NCBI GenBank assembly: GCA_002791575.1 | Contig: PFXI01000041.1 | Coordinates: 1 to 45,271 of the forward strand | Direction of reading: 5' to 3' | Length of the DNA stretch: 45,271 bases | Source of the DNA: Zetaproteobacteria bacterium CG_4_9_14_3_um_filter_54_145 | GTDB taxonomy: Bacteria; Pseudomonadota; Zetaproteobacteria; Mariprofundales; Mariprofundaceae | Shown here: one piece after another, positions 7,863-17,639 of the stretch | How the letters are laid out: every line of letters starts with the position of its first letter | How positions within the stretch are numbered: the stretch's first letter is position 1 | Made by a program: the position numbers and the translations under genes | The notes under the pieces: model-generated | Database searches by the model: none | Told to the model about the DNA's origin: nothing | Seen by the model: the letters and a program-made list of their open reading frames with translations, nothing else

Positions 7863-10421
7863 TTACGCTTTGCTCAGGGTTTCGCGTATCAACTGACTCA
7901 ATCTGGATACCGCAAACGGCTTGCTGATCACTTTTTCGCTAAAAACCTTGCCCCTTGAGCCGAGCGCGCTGAGCTTGTCATAGCCTGTGGCATATATGGC
8001 TTTTACATCCGGATTGATCTGACGCATCTGCCTTAGCGCATCCACACCACCCAATCTCGGCATAACAATATCCAGGATAACCAGATCAATCTCATGCTGT
8101 TGCTCCCTGTAACATTCAACCGCCACCAGACCGTCCTCCGCAACCAGCACCTGATAACCCAGCCCCTCCAGCACATCGCGGCCGGTATCCAGCACGGTTT
8201 CATTATCATCAACCAGCAGGATCGTTTCCCCGCAGCCCTGCATGATCTCATCCTCACTCTTCACCACGCTGTCTGGCTGACCGGACTCAATAAGGGGAAG
8301 GCAAAATCTCACGGTTGTACCCGTAGGTTCGGTTGTGGATGTTTCAATATCAATGACGCCGCCATGGGTTTTTATCGCCCCGTAAACCATGGCCAGACCC
8401 AGCCCTGTTCCTCGTCCCTGCTCCTTGGTGGTGAAAAAAGGCTCAAACACATGCTCCAGATGCTCTGCACTGATACCCGTACCGTTATCAATCACCGAAA
8501 TACAGGCATAGTCTCTCTTCTCCTGGCCTTCATGCTTTTTGAAAAAATTGTCATCGGCATGATAATGATCCAGGCTGATCGCAATCGAGGGGTTCGCCCT
8601 CTCCTGCACGGCATCATAGGCATTGTTGATCAGGTTCATCAACACCTGCTGTAGCTGGTTGATATCACCCTTGATCTGCATATCCGTGTCGTTGATGCTG
8701 TACTCCAGCTTCACATTCTCCGGCAGGGAGGCGTGTTGTAACTTGATCGTCTCCTTTAGAAATGAGGAAATGGTAACCGGCACCATCGCCACCACCCCTT
8801 TACGGGAGAAGGCCAGCAACTGCTGGATCATCGCGGCAGCGCCAAAGGAGAGCTTCTCGACACTATCGAGCCGCCTGATGACATCCGGCATATGACCCGC
8901 CGCTTTCTTGGCCAGATAGAGGTTGCCGGTAATGCCCGCCAGCGTGTTATTGAAATCATGCGCTATACCGCCAACCAGCGTGCCGATTGCTTCCATCTTC
9001 TGCGACTGGTGAAACTGCGCCTCGAGCAATTCAAACTGCTCCAGATTCTGCTGTATGCCGACATAATGGGTGGTCGCGCCGGCATCACTCCTGATCGGCG
9101 AAATGGTCAGCATGGCCGGATATAGGGTGCCATCCTTCTTTCTGTTGATCACCTTACCCTGCCATGTTCGGCCATCGGTAATGGTATGCCACATCTGCTC
9201 ATAGAACAGCCTGTTCTGGTTGCCGCTTTTCAGCAGATTTGCCTTCCGGCCCAGCGCTTCCTCTTCACTATAGCCGGTGATCTCCGTATAGGCCGGGTTA
9301 ATATGTACAATTTCACCTTCGGCATCGGTAATCACAATCGCCTCACCGGACTGCTCCATCGCCCGCGAGTAGCGCCGCACCTTCGCTTCGGCCTGCTTGC
9401 GCTCGCTGACATCGCGTACCAGGGCGATTGCAAACAGCTCCCCTTGCTGCTCAAGCCTGCCGATGCGCACCTCAACCGGAAAGGTGGAGCCATCCATCCT
9501 GCGCTGGGTGCCTTCAACCGTCACCGCCTCACCCCGAGCAATGCGGGCAAACAGTTGCAGGACATCCTCTGCCGAAAAATCCTCATCCACATCCGGAATC
9601 GAGCGGGCAAGCAGCGCCTCTCTGGTATAGCCAAGACTCTCGCATGCCGCCCTGTTGACATCGACAATTTTGCCGTTGCGATCAACCAGCAGAAAAGCAT
9701 CCGTGGCATTATCAACCAGTGCCCGGAACCGGCTTTCGCTCTCCTTTAATGCCATTTCCCGCTGCCGGATACTCTCCTGCATCTGGTTGATTCCTTCAGC
9801 CAGCTGACCGATCTCATCCCGACGGGAAACCGCCACCACCACCGGGTAGTCACCGGCAGCAATGGAGCGTGTTGCCTCAAGCATGCGCTGTAAACGCCTG
9901 ACAACCAGCCTGTTCAAAGAAGCAACGAGGATCACCACCATCAACAGCGCCAGCAGCGCCACATTCGCGGCCTTGCGCAGCAGCCGCTCGTTGAGCAGAG
10001 CCTGCATAAACTGTTTGGTCAGATAGACCTTCACCGAACCGATTTGCTCGCCCGCCCGCAAAATCGGACGCATTTGCACCAGATAGTCGCCACTGATGTG
10101 GTTGGTAGAGTCCACTACCGCCCACGATTGATTCCGCTGCTTGCCGACAAACAGTTTGCCGTCAGCCTCGACAAACATCGCATAGATGCGCTTGTCATCC
10201 ATCTCGCTGTCGATCACTCTTTCAGTCCACTCTTTATCGATCTCCCATAGGGGCAGGGCAAGGCTTTCGGAGAGGCGGTTAACCTTGATCGTTGTCAACT
10301 CCTCCAGCTCCTGCAACTCATTGCCCTGCGAGATACGGTATTCATTGACTTCCGATGCAATCAGACCGCCGCAGACAATGGCGATGGCAATCAAAATGAG
10401 GCTGGTTTTGATGCTGTTCAT
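7863..10421 (-). CDS. Membrane hybrid histidine kinase (two PAS domains, C-terminal receiver)
   Basis: 852 aa. Order: membrane segment at about 7-27, a periplasmic sensor of about 120 residues (with [18 protein letters not shown], typical of small double-membrane-anchored sensors), second membrane segment at about 152-172, HAMP at about 175-225, PAS1 at about 230-345, PAS2 at about 350-465, HisKA with the phospho-His in GGIAHDFNN near 488, and HATPase_c with N-box [11 protein letters not shown]1 DNGTGI, F-box FFTTK and G2 GTGLGLAMV. The receiver spans about 732-850, with acidic pocket VDDNE near 738 and phospho-acceptor Asp in VILDIVMP near 783. There is no output domain and no adjacent response regulator, so the phosphoryl group must leave via another protein. 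Its ATG overlaps the stop of the upstream solute-binding protein gene by 4 bp, indicating translational coupling with the likely ligand receptors. Confidence 0.92.
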   Translation of the reverse strand: MNSIKTSLILIAIAIVCGGLIASEVNEYRISQGNELQELEELTTIKVNRLSESLALPLWEIDKEWTERVIDSEMDDKRIYAMFVEADGKLFVGKQRNQSWAVVDSTNHISGDYLVQMRPILRAGEQIGSVKVYLTKQFMQALLNERLLRKAANVALLALLMVVILVASLNRLVVRRLQRMLEATRSIAAGDYPVVVAVSRRDEIGQLAEGINQMQESIRQREMALKESESRFRALVDNATDAFLLVDRNGKIVDVNRAACESLGYTREALLARSIPDVDEDFSAEDVLQLFARIARGEAVTVEGTQRRMDGSTFPVEVRIGRLEQQGELFAIALVRDVSERKQAEAKVRRYSRAMEQSGEAIVITDAEGEIVHINPAYTEITGYSEEEALGRKANLLKSGNQNRLFYEQMWHTITDGRTWQGKVINRKKDGTLYPAMLTISPIRSDAGATTHYVGIQQNLEQFELLEAQFHQSQKMEAIGTLVGGIAHDFNNTLAGITGNLYLAKKAAGHMPDVIRRLDSVEKLSFGAAAMIQQLLAFSRKGVVAMVPVTISSFLKETIKLQHASLPENVKLEYSINDTDMQIKGDINQLQQVLMNLINNAYDAVQERANPSIAISLDHYHADDNFFKKHEGQEKRDYACISVIDNGTGISAEHLEHVFEPFFTTKEQGRGTGLGLAMVYGAIKTHGGVIDIETSTTEPTGTTVRFCLPLIESGQPDSVVKSEDEIMQGCGETILLVDDNETVLDTGRDVLEGLGYQVLVAEDGLVAVECYREQQHEIDLVILDIVMPRLGGVDALRQMRQINPDVKAIYATGYDKLSALGSRGKVFSEKVISKPFAVSRLSQLIRETLSKA

Positions 10422-11224
10422 TGCGCTATGCCGCCGACAAAACGATAGAGCCGTGAAAAATGCTCCAGCTCCGGCATATAGTGCTCCGGCAGCAATCCAG
10501 CGCCGTAATATTTTTTCACAATCGCACTGTATTCGCCACTATCCACAATGGTCTGCAGTCCCCGGCGATAGGCCTGCGCCACAGCCGCGGCATCGGGCTG
10601 CTGCTGCGACAACAGGATGGCAATCGGCGCCTCCGACTGCTCAACCGGGTTTACTGCAAAGGCATCGATCTCATCCGGAAACAGGTTGCGAATCATTTGA
10701 CGACCGACCAGCTCCACCTCGATCACCAGATCGATCCGACCTTTTCTGAGTTTACGAAACAGCGATGCCTGTGAATAGCTCTCCTCGACATCGATACCGG
10801 CTCTGGCAAAAGCGCTACGATCCACCAGCGCACCCTTGAGCATGCCCACCTTGAAGCCCTTCAGATCCGCTAGTGAAACGACCGAGAAGGCCTCACCATC
10901 ATGGTTCGGTTTGTAATAAAACAGGGCCACGTGGTAAACAGCAATCGGGATAATTGCGGCAAAATCCTGATTGCGCAGATAGAAGACCGGATTGCCAAGA
11001 TCGTTATTATCATCTTCGGCAATCATGCGCTGTAGCGGCTTGAATGACAGAACTGTCGTGACTCCGGCCGCTCTGGAGATCGCCTGCACAATCTCGCCGC
11101 CCATGCCGAAGCCTGTCATCGACTCAGACCAGTAGGGCGGGCTCTCATTGGCATCGAGCACCACACTCCCGGCCATCGCCGGGGATGTCGATAACAGTAT
11201 GGCCACCAGCATCCGTTTCAGCAT
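10418..11224 (-). CDS. Periplasmic solute-binding protein, family 3-like (second of a pair)
   Basis: 268 aa from the ATG at 11224, chosen because it opens directly into a signal peptide (MLKRMLVAILLSTSPAMA, cleavage after AMA). The mature protein has the bilobed SBP_bac_3 pattern: an N-terminal strand with DANESPPYW, then GFGMGGEIVQAISRAAG, FKPLQRM, the hinge-region LADLKGFKVGMLKG, and an RKGRIDLVIE segment near residue 180. The C-terminus ends with a helix and YRFVGGIAQ. It overlaps the downstream hybrid-kinase gene by 4 bp and follows a related gene 31 bp upstream. No ABC permease or ATPase gene is nearby, so a role as ligand sensor for the kinase is more likely than transport. The ligand is unknown. 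Confidence 0.82.
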   Translation of the reverse strand: MLKRMLVAILLSTSPAMAGSVVLDANESPPYWSESMTGFGMGGEIVQAISRAAGVTTVLSFKPLQRMIAEDDNNDLGNPVFYLRNQDFAAIIPIAVYHVALFYYKPNHDGEAFSVVSLADLKGFKVGMLKGALVDRSAFARAGIDVEESYSQASLFRKLRKGRIDLVIEVELVGRQMIRNLFPDEIDAFAVNPVEQSEAPIAILLSQQQPDAAAVAQAYRRGLQTIVDSGEYSAIVKKYYGAGLLPEHYMPELEHFSRLYRFVGGIAQ

Positions 11225-11255
11225 GCTGCAAGCCCGATATACACGATAAGCATGC

Positions 11256-12098
11256 TCACAAACCTTGTCCGGCACTGAATGACTCCAGTCGTCTGAGATA
11301 GAGCTTGCCATGCTCGGCACCCAGATATTTATCCAGGATAGTGCCGTATCGGCCATCCTTCACCATAGCGGCCAGCGCCTGCTTGAAGCGGGCTGCCGCG
11401 TCTTCGCCCGCTGCATGCTTGCGATTGAAAATCATATAGAGCACTTCATTGTCGACCACATCCGGCAAACTGACAAACTGCTCCTTTTCATCTGCCATAT
11501 AACGGTCCAGCAGCCACTCTATCGTCAGCGGCGGCACCTCGATAAAATCCACGTCACCGCGCCTGAGCTGCTTGAGCAGCGACATTGTGTTTCCGTATTT
11601 GACCGTACACCCCGCAGCTGTAAAACGACTGACATCCTCATCCTGATGCGAGCCGTAAACCAGCTGCTTGAGGTGGTCACTATCGAGGTTCAATCCGTCC
11701 GGGTGCTGCGGTTTGTAGTAGATATACTGCTCTTCCATCACCATGACCGGAATGATGATCAACGCCTTTCTCTGCACATCAGAGAAATGCAGGTGGCGAC
11801 CCATCACAGCCAGTGCATTCTCCTGCAGCAGGTAGTAATTCACCATACGTTTGAGCGGGTGAATGGAAAGATCGGCATCAATGCCGGCCGCCATCAGGGC
11901 TGTGCGCACAATCTCGGATACAGATCCCCCATCCACCACATCGGTTGAGACATAGGGAGGAAAGTCGACCGTATGAATCTCGTTTTCGTGCGCTGAAAAC
12001 AGCGTAGTTGTCACCCTGGGTCCGGTTGCAGATGCCACCGGCGCCAGCAGTACAAACGAGAGCAGTAGCGGCAGCAGCATCATCTGTGTCCTCTTCAT
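11256..12098 (-). CDS. Periplasmic solute-binding protein, family 3-like (first of a pair)
   Basis: 280 aa from the ATG at 12098, preceded by GGGAGAG and followed by a signal peptide (MKRTQMMLLPLLLSF to PVASA). The mature part carries VDFPPYVS, GGSVSEIVRTALMAAG, IHPLKRMVNYY, RRGDVDFIEVPP and a C-terminal MVKDGRYGTILDKYLG, which fits family 3 solute-binding proteins. It shares the P-L-(K/Q)-R-M position and the overall plan with the next gene, so the two look like diverged paralogues. It starts 14 bp after the serine hydrolase stop codon. As with its partner, no transporter genes accompany it. Confidence 0.8.
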   Translation of the reverse strand: MKRTQMMLLPLLLSFVLLAPVASATGPRVTTTLFSAHENEIHTVDFPPYVSTDVVDGGSVSEIVRTALMAAGIDADLSIHPLKRMVNYYLLQENALAVMGRHLHFSDVQRKALIIIPVMVMEEQYIYYKPQHPDGLNLDSDHLKQLVYGSHQDEDVSRFTAAGCTVKYGNTMSLLKQLRRGDVDFIEVPPLTIEWLLDRYMADEKEQFVSLPDVVDNEVLYMIFNRKHAAGEDAAARFKQALAAMVKDGRYGTILDKYLGAEHGKLYLRRLESFSAGQGL

Positions 12099-12112
12099 CG
12101 TGGCTCTCCCTG

Positions 12113-13447
12113 TTAATCTGCAATGGCCGATGCCGACTGCACCAGCACCTTGTCCCAAAGCTCAAAATGGTGCCCGAACGGATTGGTCTGACTCATAAAG
12201 ATCGTGATCTTCTGCTCTTTGGGATCGACACTGAAGCGGGTGGAATAAATACCCGCCCACTCATAGGTGCCGACATCGCCACTATCCACGCTATGCTCAC
12301 GATCGACCTGAATGGCGAAGCCTAGTCCGAACTTCCAGCCATGGCCGTGCAGAAATACCGCATCGTGCTCACCGATATGGTTGGTTGCCGTCATCAACTC
12401 AACTGTTTTGCGGCTCAGCAGCCGCACACCATCCAGCTCACCACCATTGAGCAGCATCTGCGTAAAGCGGTAATAATCGTAAACCGTGGAAAGCATGCTT
12501 GCCCCACCGGCCAGATATTTACCCGATGATGCCCTGGCATCGCCCGGATTCAGACAGAGATCGCCGGCAACAATCGGCTTCTCATCGGAAGCTCTGACCA
12601 GCCCGCCCTGCCAGTCACTCTGCCACACGGCCGCCAGCCTGGGTAACTTCTCTTCAGGCAAATAGAAGTAGCTGTCTTTCATTTTAAGCGGCTTGAAGAT
12701 ATGCTCTTCGACATAGCGGTCGAACGTCATACCGGAGACAACCTCCACCAGATATCCCAGCACATCGCTGTTCAGGCCATAGTCCCAGACCTCTCCCGGC
12801 TGGGCATAGAGCGGCAAGCCTCCCAGCCGTTTGACCATATCACCGATGGCCTCATCGGGCCGACAGAAGCCGTCGGTAATGCCGGCCTCCTTGTACATCT
12901 GCACAATCATATTGCGTGCAGGATCCGGGTAGACATCATTGAGAAAGAGATAGAGCAGGCCCGAGGTGTGGGCAAGCAGATCACGAATCTGCACTTCGCG
13001 TTTTACCGGCACCAGCCGATAGGGAAATTCAGCACCCGCAGGATTTGCAATCAGCACCTTCTGGTTGCGGAACTCGGGGATATATTTGGCGACCGGATCG
13101 GAAAGCAGCAACTTGCCCTCTTCATACAGCATCATGATCGCCGTACTGGTCACCGGCTTGGTCATCGACACAACCCTGAAAATGGTATCGCGCTGCATGG
13201 GTTTACCGACATCTGCCAGCCCCGACGCCTTGAAGTAGGCAATCTCACCCTTGCGCGCCACCAGCACAACCGCACCACCGATCTTTTTTTGCTCTACATA
13301 GTTCTCGATCAATCGATCCATATTTGTCAGGCGTGCGGCAGAAAGCCCCACACTTGCCGGTTTAACCATATGGTAGTCAGCCGCTGCGGATGGCTGGCTG
13401 CAGCAAACAGGTAGCAACAGGGCAAGCAGGAGCAACAGTACATTCAT
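12113..13447 (-). CDS. Exported serine hydrolase of the class C beta-lactamase / esterase family
   Basis: 444 aa. The N-terminus is a hydrophobic export signal with two cysteines (LLLPVCCSQPS) that could be a poor lipobox. The beta-lactamase fold is shown by the nucleophile motif S-x-x-K as SMTK near residue 95, a Tyr-x-Asn as YGLNSD near residue 225, and an H-x-G element in FLHGHGWKFGLGF near residue 370. These residues fit the AmpC-like family, which also contains esterases, D-aminopeptidases and penicillin-binding-like hydrolases; the sequence does not tell which. It heads the minus-strand unit leading into the two solute-binding proteins and the hybrid kinase, which suggests that it may release or modify the compound they sense. 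That link is inference. Confidence 0.85.
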   Translation of the reverse strand: MNVLLLLLALLLPVCCSQPSAAADYHMVKPASVGLSAARLTNMDRLIENYVEQKKIGGAVVLVARKGEIAYFKASGLADVGKPMQRDTIFRVVSMTKPVTSTAIMMLYEEGKLLLSDPVAKYIPEFRNQKVLIANPAGAEFPYRLVPVKREVQIRDLLAHTSGLLYLFLNDVYPDPARNMIVQMYKEAGITDGFCRPDEAIGDMVKRLGGLPLYAQPGEVWDYGLNSDVLGYLVEVVSGMTFDRYVEEHIFKPLKMKDSYFYLPEEKLPRLAAVWQSDWQGGLVRASDEKPIVAGDLCLNPGDARASSGKYLAGGASMLSTVYDYYRFTQMLLNGGELDGVRLLSRKTVELMTATNHIGEHDAVFLHGHGWKFGLGFAIQVDREHSVDSGDVGTYEWAGIYSTRFSVDPKEQKITIFMSQTNPFGHHFELWDKVLVQSASAIAD

Positions 13448-13742
13448 GGCAACATCCTCTTCTGTTCAGACTATAACTGTATTTCATTACAAGTGGTAAT
13501 AAAACTGCTACCGCTAAAAAAATCGAGGGCATTCGCCCCTGACCGGAGCCGGTACATTATCTATCGCGAATTGACCACAAAACATTAGGGTGTAAGCGTT
13601 ATAACAGGGGATCTGCAAAGCGCGATAACAGCGCTATGGCGCAACAAAAATGCCTGCTGCCACAACCACAGACCCTGCCATCAACGAACAGCCGCGGCCC
13701 CCTCCTCTTGCCGGATGGCGATGCCCTGTCACAATGCCGCAC

Positions 13743-14843
13743 ATGACACAAACACCGACAACAAAAACCGCCACGGCTGACCTTGCCCAGCTCAGCGCGC
13801 TTAATCTCCCCGCCCTGCAGGGATTGATGGAAGCTTGGATGCAGCCGAAGTTCCGCGCCAAGCAGATATATGAATGGTGCAACAAGGGCGTATTAAACCC
13901 GACGCTGATGAAAAACATACCGGAACTACTGCGTGATCGACTCGCCTCCTCACTGATGTGTGAGCCGCTACGTCTTATTCGCCGGGAATGTTCTGCCGAT
14001 GGCACACGCAAATATGTCTTTGCCCTCAATCGTCCGCGCCTGGCCGGCAAGATGGTTGAGGCGGTATTTATTCCCGAGGAGAAGCGCGGCACCGTATGCA
14101 TCTCCTCGCAGGTTGGCTGCGTACTGGACTGCCCCTTCTGCCATACCGGCACCCAGGGCTTTGAAGGCAATCTCAGCGCCGGCGAGATTGTCGCCCAGAT
14201 ACTGGCCATCAAGGCCGATCTGCGCGATGAACCGATGACGGACGAGCTGCATAACAGCGTCACGCATATTGTCTATATGGGCATGGGTGAGCCACTGGCC
14301 AATGAAGAGGGTGTACATGGCAGTCTGGCCATATTGATGGATGAGGATGGCTTGAATCTCTCACGCCGCCGCATCACGGTTTCAACCTCCGGTCTGACAC
14401 CGCAAATCGAGCGCCTCGGTGCGGTCTACCCGGTCAATCTGGCTATCTCCCTGCACTCGGCCATTGATGAGAAACGGGATGTGCTGGTGCCGATCAATCG
14501 CAAACACCCTTTGCAACAGCTGCGCGACTGTCTCAACGCCTACCCGCTTGCCACCCAGCGCCATATTACACTGGAGTATGTACTGCTCGATGGCGCCAAT
14601 GATCAGGCGGACGACCTGGCAGCACTGGCCCGCTTTGTGAACCCCGAACGGGAGTGGGTTAACCTGATCCAGTTTAACCCGTATCCGGGCAGTCCTTACC
14701 GCGGCACGGCAAAGGAGAACATGAACCAATTTGCGCAAGGCTTGATTTCAAAAGGTATTCGTGCGACTGTAAGGCGCTCGCGCGGACAGGATATCATGGC
14801 TGCATGCGGACAACTCAAGGCGGACACAAAAGAGGTTTCATGA
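13743..14843 (+). CDS. rlmN: Dual-specificity 23S rRNA / tRNA adenine-C2 methyltransferase
   Basis: 366 aa from the ATG at 13743. It methylates C2 of A2503 in 23S rRNA and of A37 in some tRNAs by radical SAM chemistry. The motif C-x3-C-x2-C is CVLDCPFCHTG, preceded by CISSQVG; GMGEPLAN, STSGLTP, NLAISLHS and LEYVLLDG follow in family order. The second catalytic Cys sits near the end in MAACGQL. The frame is open further upstream to 13650, but that extension is Pro- and Thr-rich and unlike the family; no start has a good ribosome-binding site, so the exact start is uncertain. Its stop overlaps the mtnP start by 4 bp (ATGA). Confidence 0.94.
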   Translation: MTQTPTTKTATADLAQLSALNLPALQGLMEAWMQPKFRAKQIYEWCNKGVLNPTLMKNIPELLRDRLASSLMCEPLRLIRRECSADGTRKYVFALNRPRLAGKMVEAVFIPEEKRGTVCISSQVGCVLDCPFCHTGTQGFEGNLSAGEIVAQILAIKADLRDEPMTDELHNSVTHIVYMGMGEPLANEEGVHGSLAILMDEDGLNLSRRRITVSTSGLTPQIERLGAVYPVNLAISLHSAIDEKRDVLVPINRKHPLQQLRDCLNAYPLATQRHITLEYVLLDGANDQADDLAALARFVNPEREWVNLIQFNPYPGSPYRGTAKENMNQFAQGLISKGIRATVRRSRGQDIMAACGQLKADTKEVS

Positions 14844-15712
14844 GTCAGCTCACCCCCCACCGCACCGGCATTATCGGAGGCAGCGGTCTGTATCATATCG
14901 ATGGCGTTGAAGTCATAGACACGCTTGCCATCGACACCCCCTACGGAGCGCCTTCGGGTGAGCTGCTGCTGGCCCGTATCGCCGATCAGGAGGTGGTGTT
15001 TCTGCCCAGACACGGGCCGGGCCACACCATTCCGCCGCACAAAATCAATTATCGCGCCAACATCCACGCCATGAAACTGGCCGGCGTGAAACGTATCATT
15101 TCGATCTCCGCCGTAGGTTCGCTACGCAAACATATCCATCCGGGTGACTTTGTACTCGTCGACCAGTTTGTCGATCGCACCCATGGTCGGGAAAACACCT
15201 TTTTCGACGGGCCACTCGTTGCCCATGTGTCGATGGCTGATCCTGTATGCAATCAGCTCAGGAGTGCTCTGACACAGGCCTGCCAGAGTGCGGGCATCAA
15301 CACCCATGATGGCGGCCGCTATCTGGTCATGCAGGGGCCGCAGTTCTCCTCCCGCGCCGAATCCGAACTCTACCGCAGCTGGGGTATGGATGTCATCGGC
15401 ATGACCAATCTGCCCGAAGCCAAACTCGCCCGCGAAGCAGAAATCTGTTATGCCACAGTAGCCATGTGCACCGATTACGACTGCTGGCACGGACAGGAAG
15501 AGGATGTCTCGGTACAATCTATTATCGAGATCATGCAGAGCAATGTCACCAGAGCGCAGCAGATGTTGCAGCTGTTTTTCTCTGCGCCTCAGCAGGGCAA
15601 AAGCGACTGCGCTTGCGGTGAGGCGTTGGAACATGGCATTTTCGCCGACCTGAAAAAACTGGATGATGCTGCCATACGCCCCGTTCATGCCCTGATCGAA
15701 CGGCTGCTGTGA
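14840..15712 (+). CDS. mtnP: S-methyl-5'-thioadenosine phosphorylase
   Basis: 290 aa. It phosphorolyses methylthioadenosine, the by-product of polyamine and autoinducer synthesis, to adenine and 5-methylthioribose 1-phosphate. The N-terminus GIIGGSGLY, the phosphate-site LPRHGPGHTIPPHKINYRAN and GMTNLPEAKLAREAEICY match the PNP/MTAP family. The pair of aspartates in CTDYDCW is the adenine-binding feature that separates MTAP from hypoxanthine- or guanine-specific relatives. The start is the ATG overlapping the rlmN stop, giving MSQLTPHRTG; the open frame to 14804 is not needed. Its stop overlaps the next start by one base (TGATG). Confidence 0.93.
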   Translation: MSQLTPHRTGIIGGSGLYHIDGVEVIDTLAIDTPYGAPSGELLLARIADQEVVFLPRHGPGHTIPPHKINYRANIHAMKLAGVKRIISISAVGSLRKHIHPGDFVLVDQFVDRTHGRENTFFDGPLVAHVSMADPVCNQLRSALTQACQSAGINTHDGGRYLVMQGPQFSSRAESELYRSWGMDVIGMTNLPEAKLAREAEICYATVAMCTDYDCWHGQEEDVSVQSIIEIMQSNVTRAQQMLQLFFSAPQQGKSDCACGEALEHGIFADLKKLDDAAIRPVHALIERLL

Positions 15713-16488
15713 TGCATCTGTTGCGATCCCGATCACCGCTGTGCTTCGCGCTACTTTTGCTGCTTGCCCTCTCCGCCTGTGCTACAAACAACAGCAAAGA
15801 GAATGAACGCCAGCTGAAGCTGGCAAGCCTGCATTACCAGATTGGTGTGGATGCCCTAGGCAAAGGCCTGCTGCCCAAAGCGTTCGAAGAGCTGATGGAA
15901 TCGGACAAGATCAGACCCGACCAACCGGCCGTGCTGGATGCACTGGCCTATGCCTGGGTGCTGCGCGGCGACATGAAAAAGGCCGAAGCCGCCTACCTGC
16001 GCGCCCTGCGTATGGGGGCGGGTGCCGCCACTCAGAACAATTACGCCAGCCTGCTCAATCGTTTGCAGCGCTATAGCGAGGCAGAAAAAGCTGCACGCAT
16101 CGCTCTTGATGATCCCCGCTATGCTAATCAGGATCTGGCCTATATCAATCTGGGCAATGCCCTGTTCGGACAGAAAAACTACGATGCAGCCATCGAAGCA
16201 TTTCAGCGTGCGCGGGTATTCAATCCCGACAACAGACTGGCCGACCTCAGACTGGCAGATGCCTATGCCCGTGCCGCAAAACCCATGCAGGCACAGCTCC
16301 TCTTTGAGTCCATTATCCGCACACAGCCGGACAACCGCGCCGCCGTCGAGGGACTGGTTAATGTATTGATGCAGCAGCAGCGCATCAATGCCGCACGCCA
16401 GGCACTGAGCGCGTTTAGCCGGGCAACCACTTCCGACATCGATCGCGCCTGGGCCATCGGCAGCATCAACAAGCCGGGGCAGCCATGA
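15712..16488 (+). CDS. TPR lipoprotein, PilF/PilW-like
   Basis: 258 aa. A lipoprotein signal peptide ends in LSAC near residue 24. The rest is built of tetratricopeptide repeats: motifs such as ALAYAWVLRGDMKKAEAAYLRAL (here shortened to GDMKKAEAAYLRAL), NYASLLNRLQRYSEAEKAAR and INLGNALFGQKNYDAAIEAFQ are clear. PilF/PilW is the outer-membrane pilotin that helps the type IV pilus secretin PilQ assemble. In many gammaproteobacteria it sits between rlmN and rodZ, as here apart from mtnP. The position therefore supports this assignment, but generic TPR similarity alone would not. The ATG at 15712 overlaps the mtnP stop; a GTG one codon earlier is also possible. It overlaps the next gene by 4 bp. 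Confidence 0.8.
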   Translation: MHLLRSRSPLCFALLLLLALSACATNNSKENERQLKLASLHYQIGVDALGKGLLPKAFEELMESDKIRPDQPAVLDALAYAWVLRGDMKKAEAAYLRALRMGAGAATQNNYASLLNRLQRYSEAEKAARIALDDPRYANQDLAYINLGNALFGQKNYDAAIEAFQRARVFNPDNRLADLRLADAYARAAKPMQAQLLFESIIRTQPDNRAAVEGLVNVLMQQQRINAARQALSAFSRATTSDIDRAWAIGSINKPGQP

Positions 16489-17459
16489 ACAAGTCCGAGG
16501 CCGACGATATCAACCCGGAAGAGGAAAAAGCTGCTGACGTAACAACAACGTCCGGCACCGATCTGAGGCAGGCGCTGCAGGTAGAAATCGGCAACAAACT
16601 TGCCGCAGCTCGTCTGGCCCTGCTCGAAGAGCTGGATGTGCCGGCCCGAAAGCTGAAACTGCGCCGCAAGCATCTGGAGGCACTGGAGTCCGGCCACTGG
16701 GATGCCATGCCCGATGAAGTCTACGCCATGGGCTTTTTACGCCAGTACAGCGCCTACCTCGGACTGGACCTGAGTGAAGAGGTTGAGCGCCTGAAAAATA
16801 GCGCTTACACGCTGACTCGCCCCCTCACCTTCCCCGACCCGCCGGTTGCCCCTTCACGACGCTGGGCCTGGATAGCTGCAGCACTATTTCTTATCCTTAT
16901 CGTGGTATTCAATTTCCTCTATCAGGATCTCGGCCCCCGTCATCCCTCCTCGGAGGTAACAGTATCCTATTCCGAGGCAACCGCTCCATCTGATGTTGAG
17001 CAGGACCCCCCAAAAGCTATGGATGCACCAGCAGCCGAGTCCGACACCACAAAGCGTGCAAGCACACCGGCAGCGACAGTGAGTGCCGCACCTGCTGCGC
17101 CAGTGTCAGAGCAGCCAAGTAGCAACACTACGGCCCGCATAGCACCGCAAGCTTCGGACAGTCGCACGCCACAGCCACGCAGCCACACTTACCGTTTTGA
17201 TGCCGTCGATGCGGCTGTCTGGATTCAGGTCTCCAGGCCGAATCAGGCGGGCGACGGTAAAGGTCGTCTGATCAGGGAAATACTGCTGGAACCGGGTCAC
17301 CACATCGAAATGCGCCAGCGGGTTGATGCGCTGTGGATCACCTGCGGCAACGCCCCGTCCCTGCGCATTACCATTGACGGGCGGGTCATGGCCGATGCAG
17401 GCAGCCTGAGCACAGGTAAGAAGGTACTGCGTGATCATCGCATCAGCAGTGAGGAATAA
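16485..17459 (+). CDS. rodZ: Cell-shape protein RodZ-like (HTH, one membrane segment, DUF4115)
   Basis: 324 aa. RodZ links the MreB cytoskeleton to the elongasome at the inner membrane. An N-terminal helix-turn-helix of the cro/C1 type spans about 30-110 (LRRKHLEALESGHWDAMP, YAMGFLRQYSAYLGLD). One membrane segment (WAWIAAALFLILIVVFNFLY) lies near 125-145. A Pro/Ala/Ser/Thr-rich periplasmic linker follows, then the C-terminal DUF4115-type beta domain at about 225-320 (FDAVDAAVWIQV, REILLEPGHHIEM, ITIDGR). The fold order matches RodZ. ATGA overlap with the preceding TPR gene. A 9-bp inverted repeat begins at its stop codon. Confidence 0.87.
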   Translation: MNKSEADDINPEEEKAADVTTTSGTDLRQALQVEIGNKLAAARLALLEELDVPARKLKLRRKHLEALESGHWDAMPDEVYAMGFLRQYSAYLGLDLSEEVERLKNSAYTLTRPLTFPDPPVAPSRRWAWIAAALFLILIVVFNFLYQDLGPRHPSSEVTVSYSEATAPSDVEQDPPKAMDAPAAESDTTKRASTPAATVSAAPAAPVSEQPSSNTTARIAPQASDSRTPQPRSHTYRFDAVDAAVWIQVSRPNQAGDGKGRLIREILLEPGHHIEMRQRVDALWITCGNAPSLRITIDGRVMADAGSLSTGKKVLRDHRISSEE

Positions 17460-17507
17460 TAGCAAGACGATGACTGATAGCGTGCCGGCCAGTAACCACT
17501 TGCTATT
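17458..17507 (+). repeat. Inverted repeat after rodZ
   Basis: AATAGCAAG (17458-17466) and CTTGCTATT (17499-17507) are perfect 9-bp complements separated by 32 bp, starting at the rodZ stop codon. No U-run follows, so it is not a standard terminator. It may be an RNA 3'-end structure or chance. The rest of the 180-bp gap to 17640 shows nothing else I can name except a Shine-Dalgarno GGAGAGGGGAG before the next gene. Confidence 0.35.
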
Positions 17508-17639
17508 TGACTGAGGCCACTGCATATTGCTCTGCCTTGCAGTAAGCCGTCTGCCGCCGAGGTTTTAACGACAGACACAGGACGCCGGATTTCACTACCG
17601 CGTCCTCGCAACAACACCTTTGGAGAGGGGAGCCCTTAC

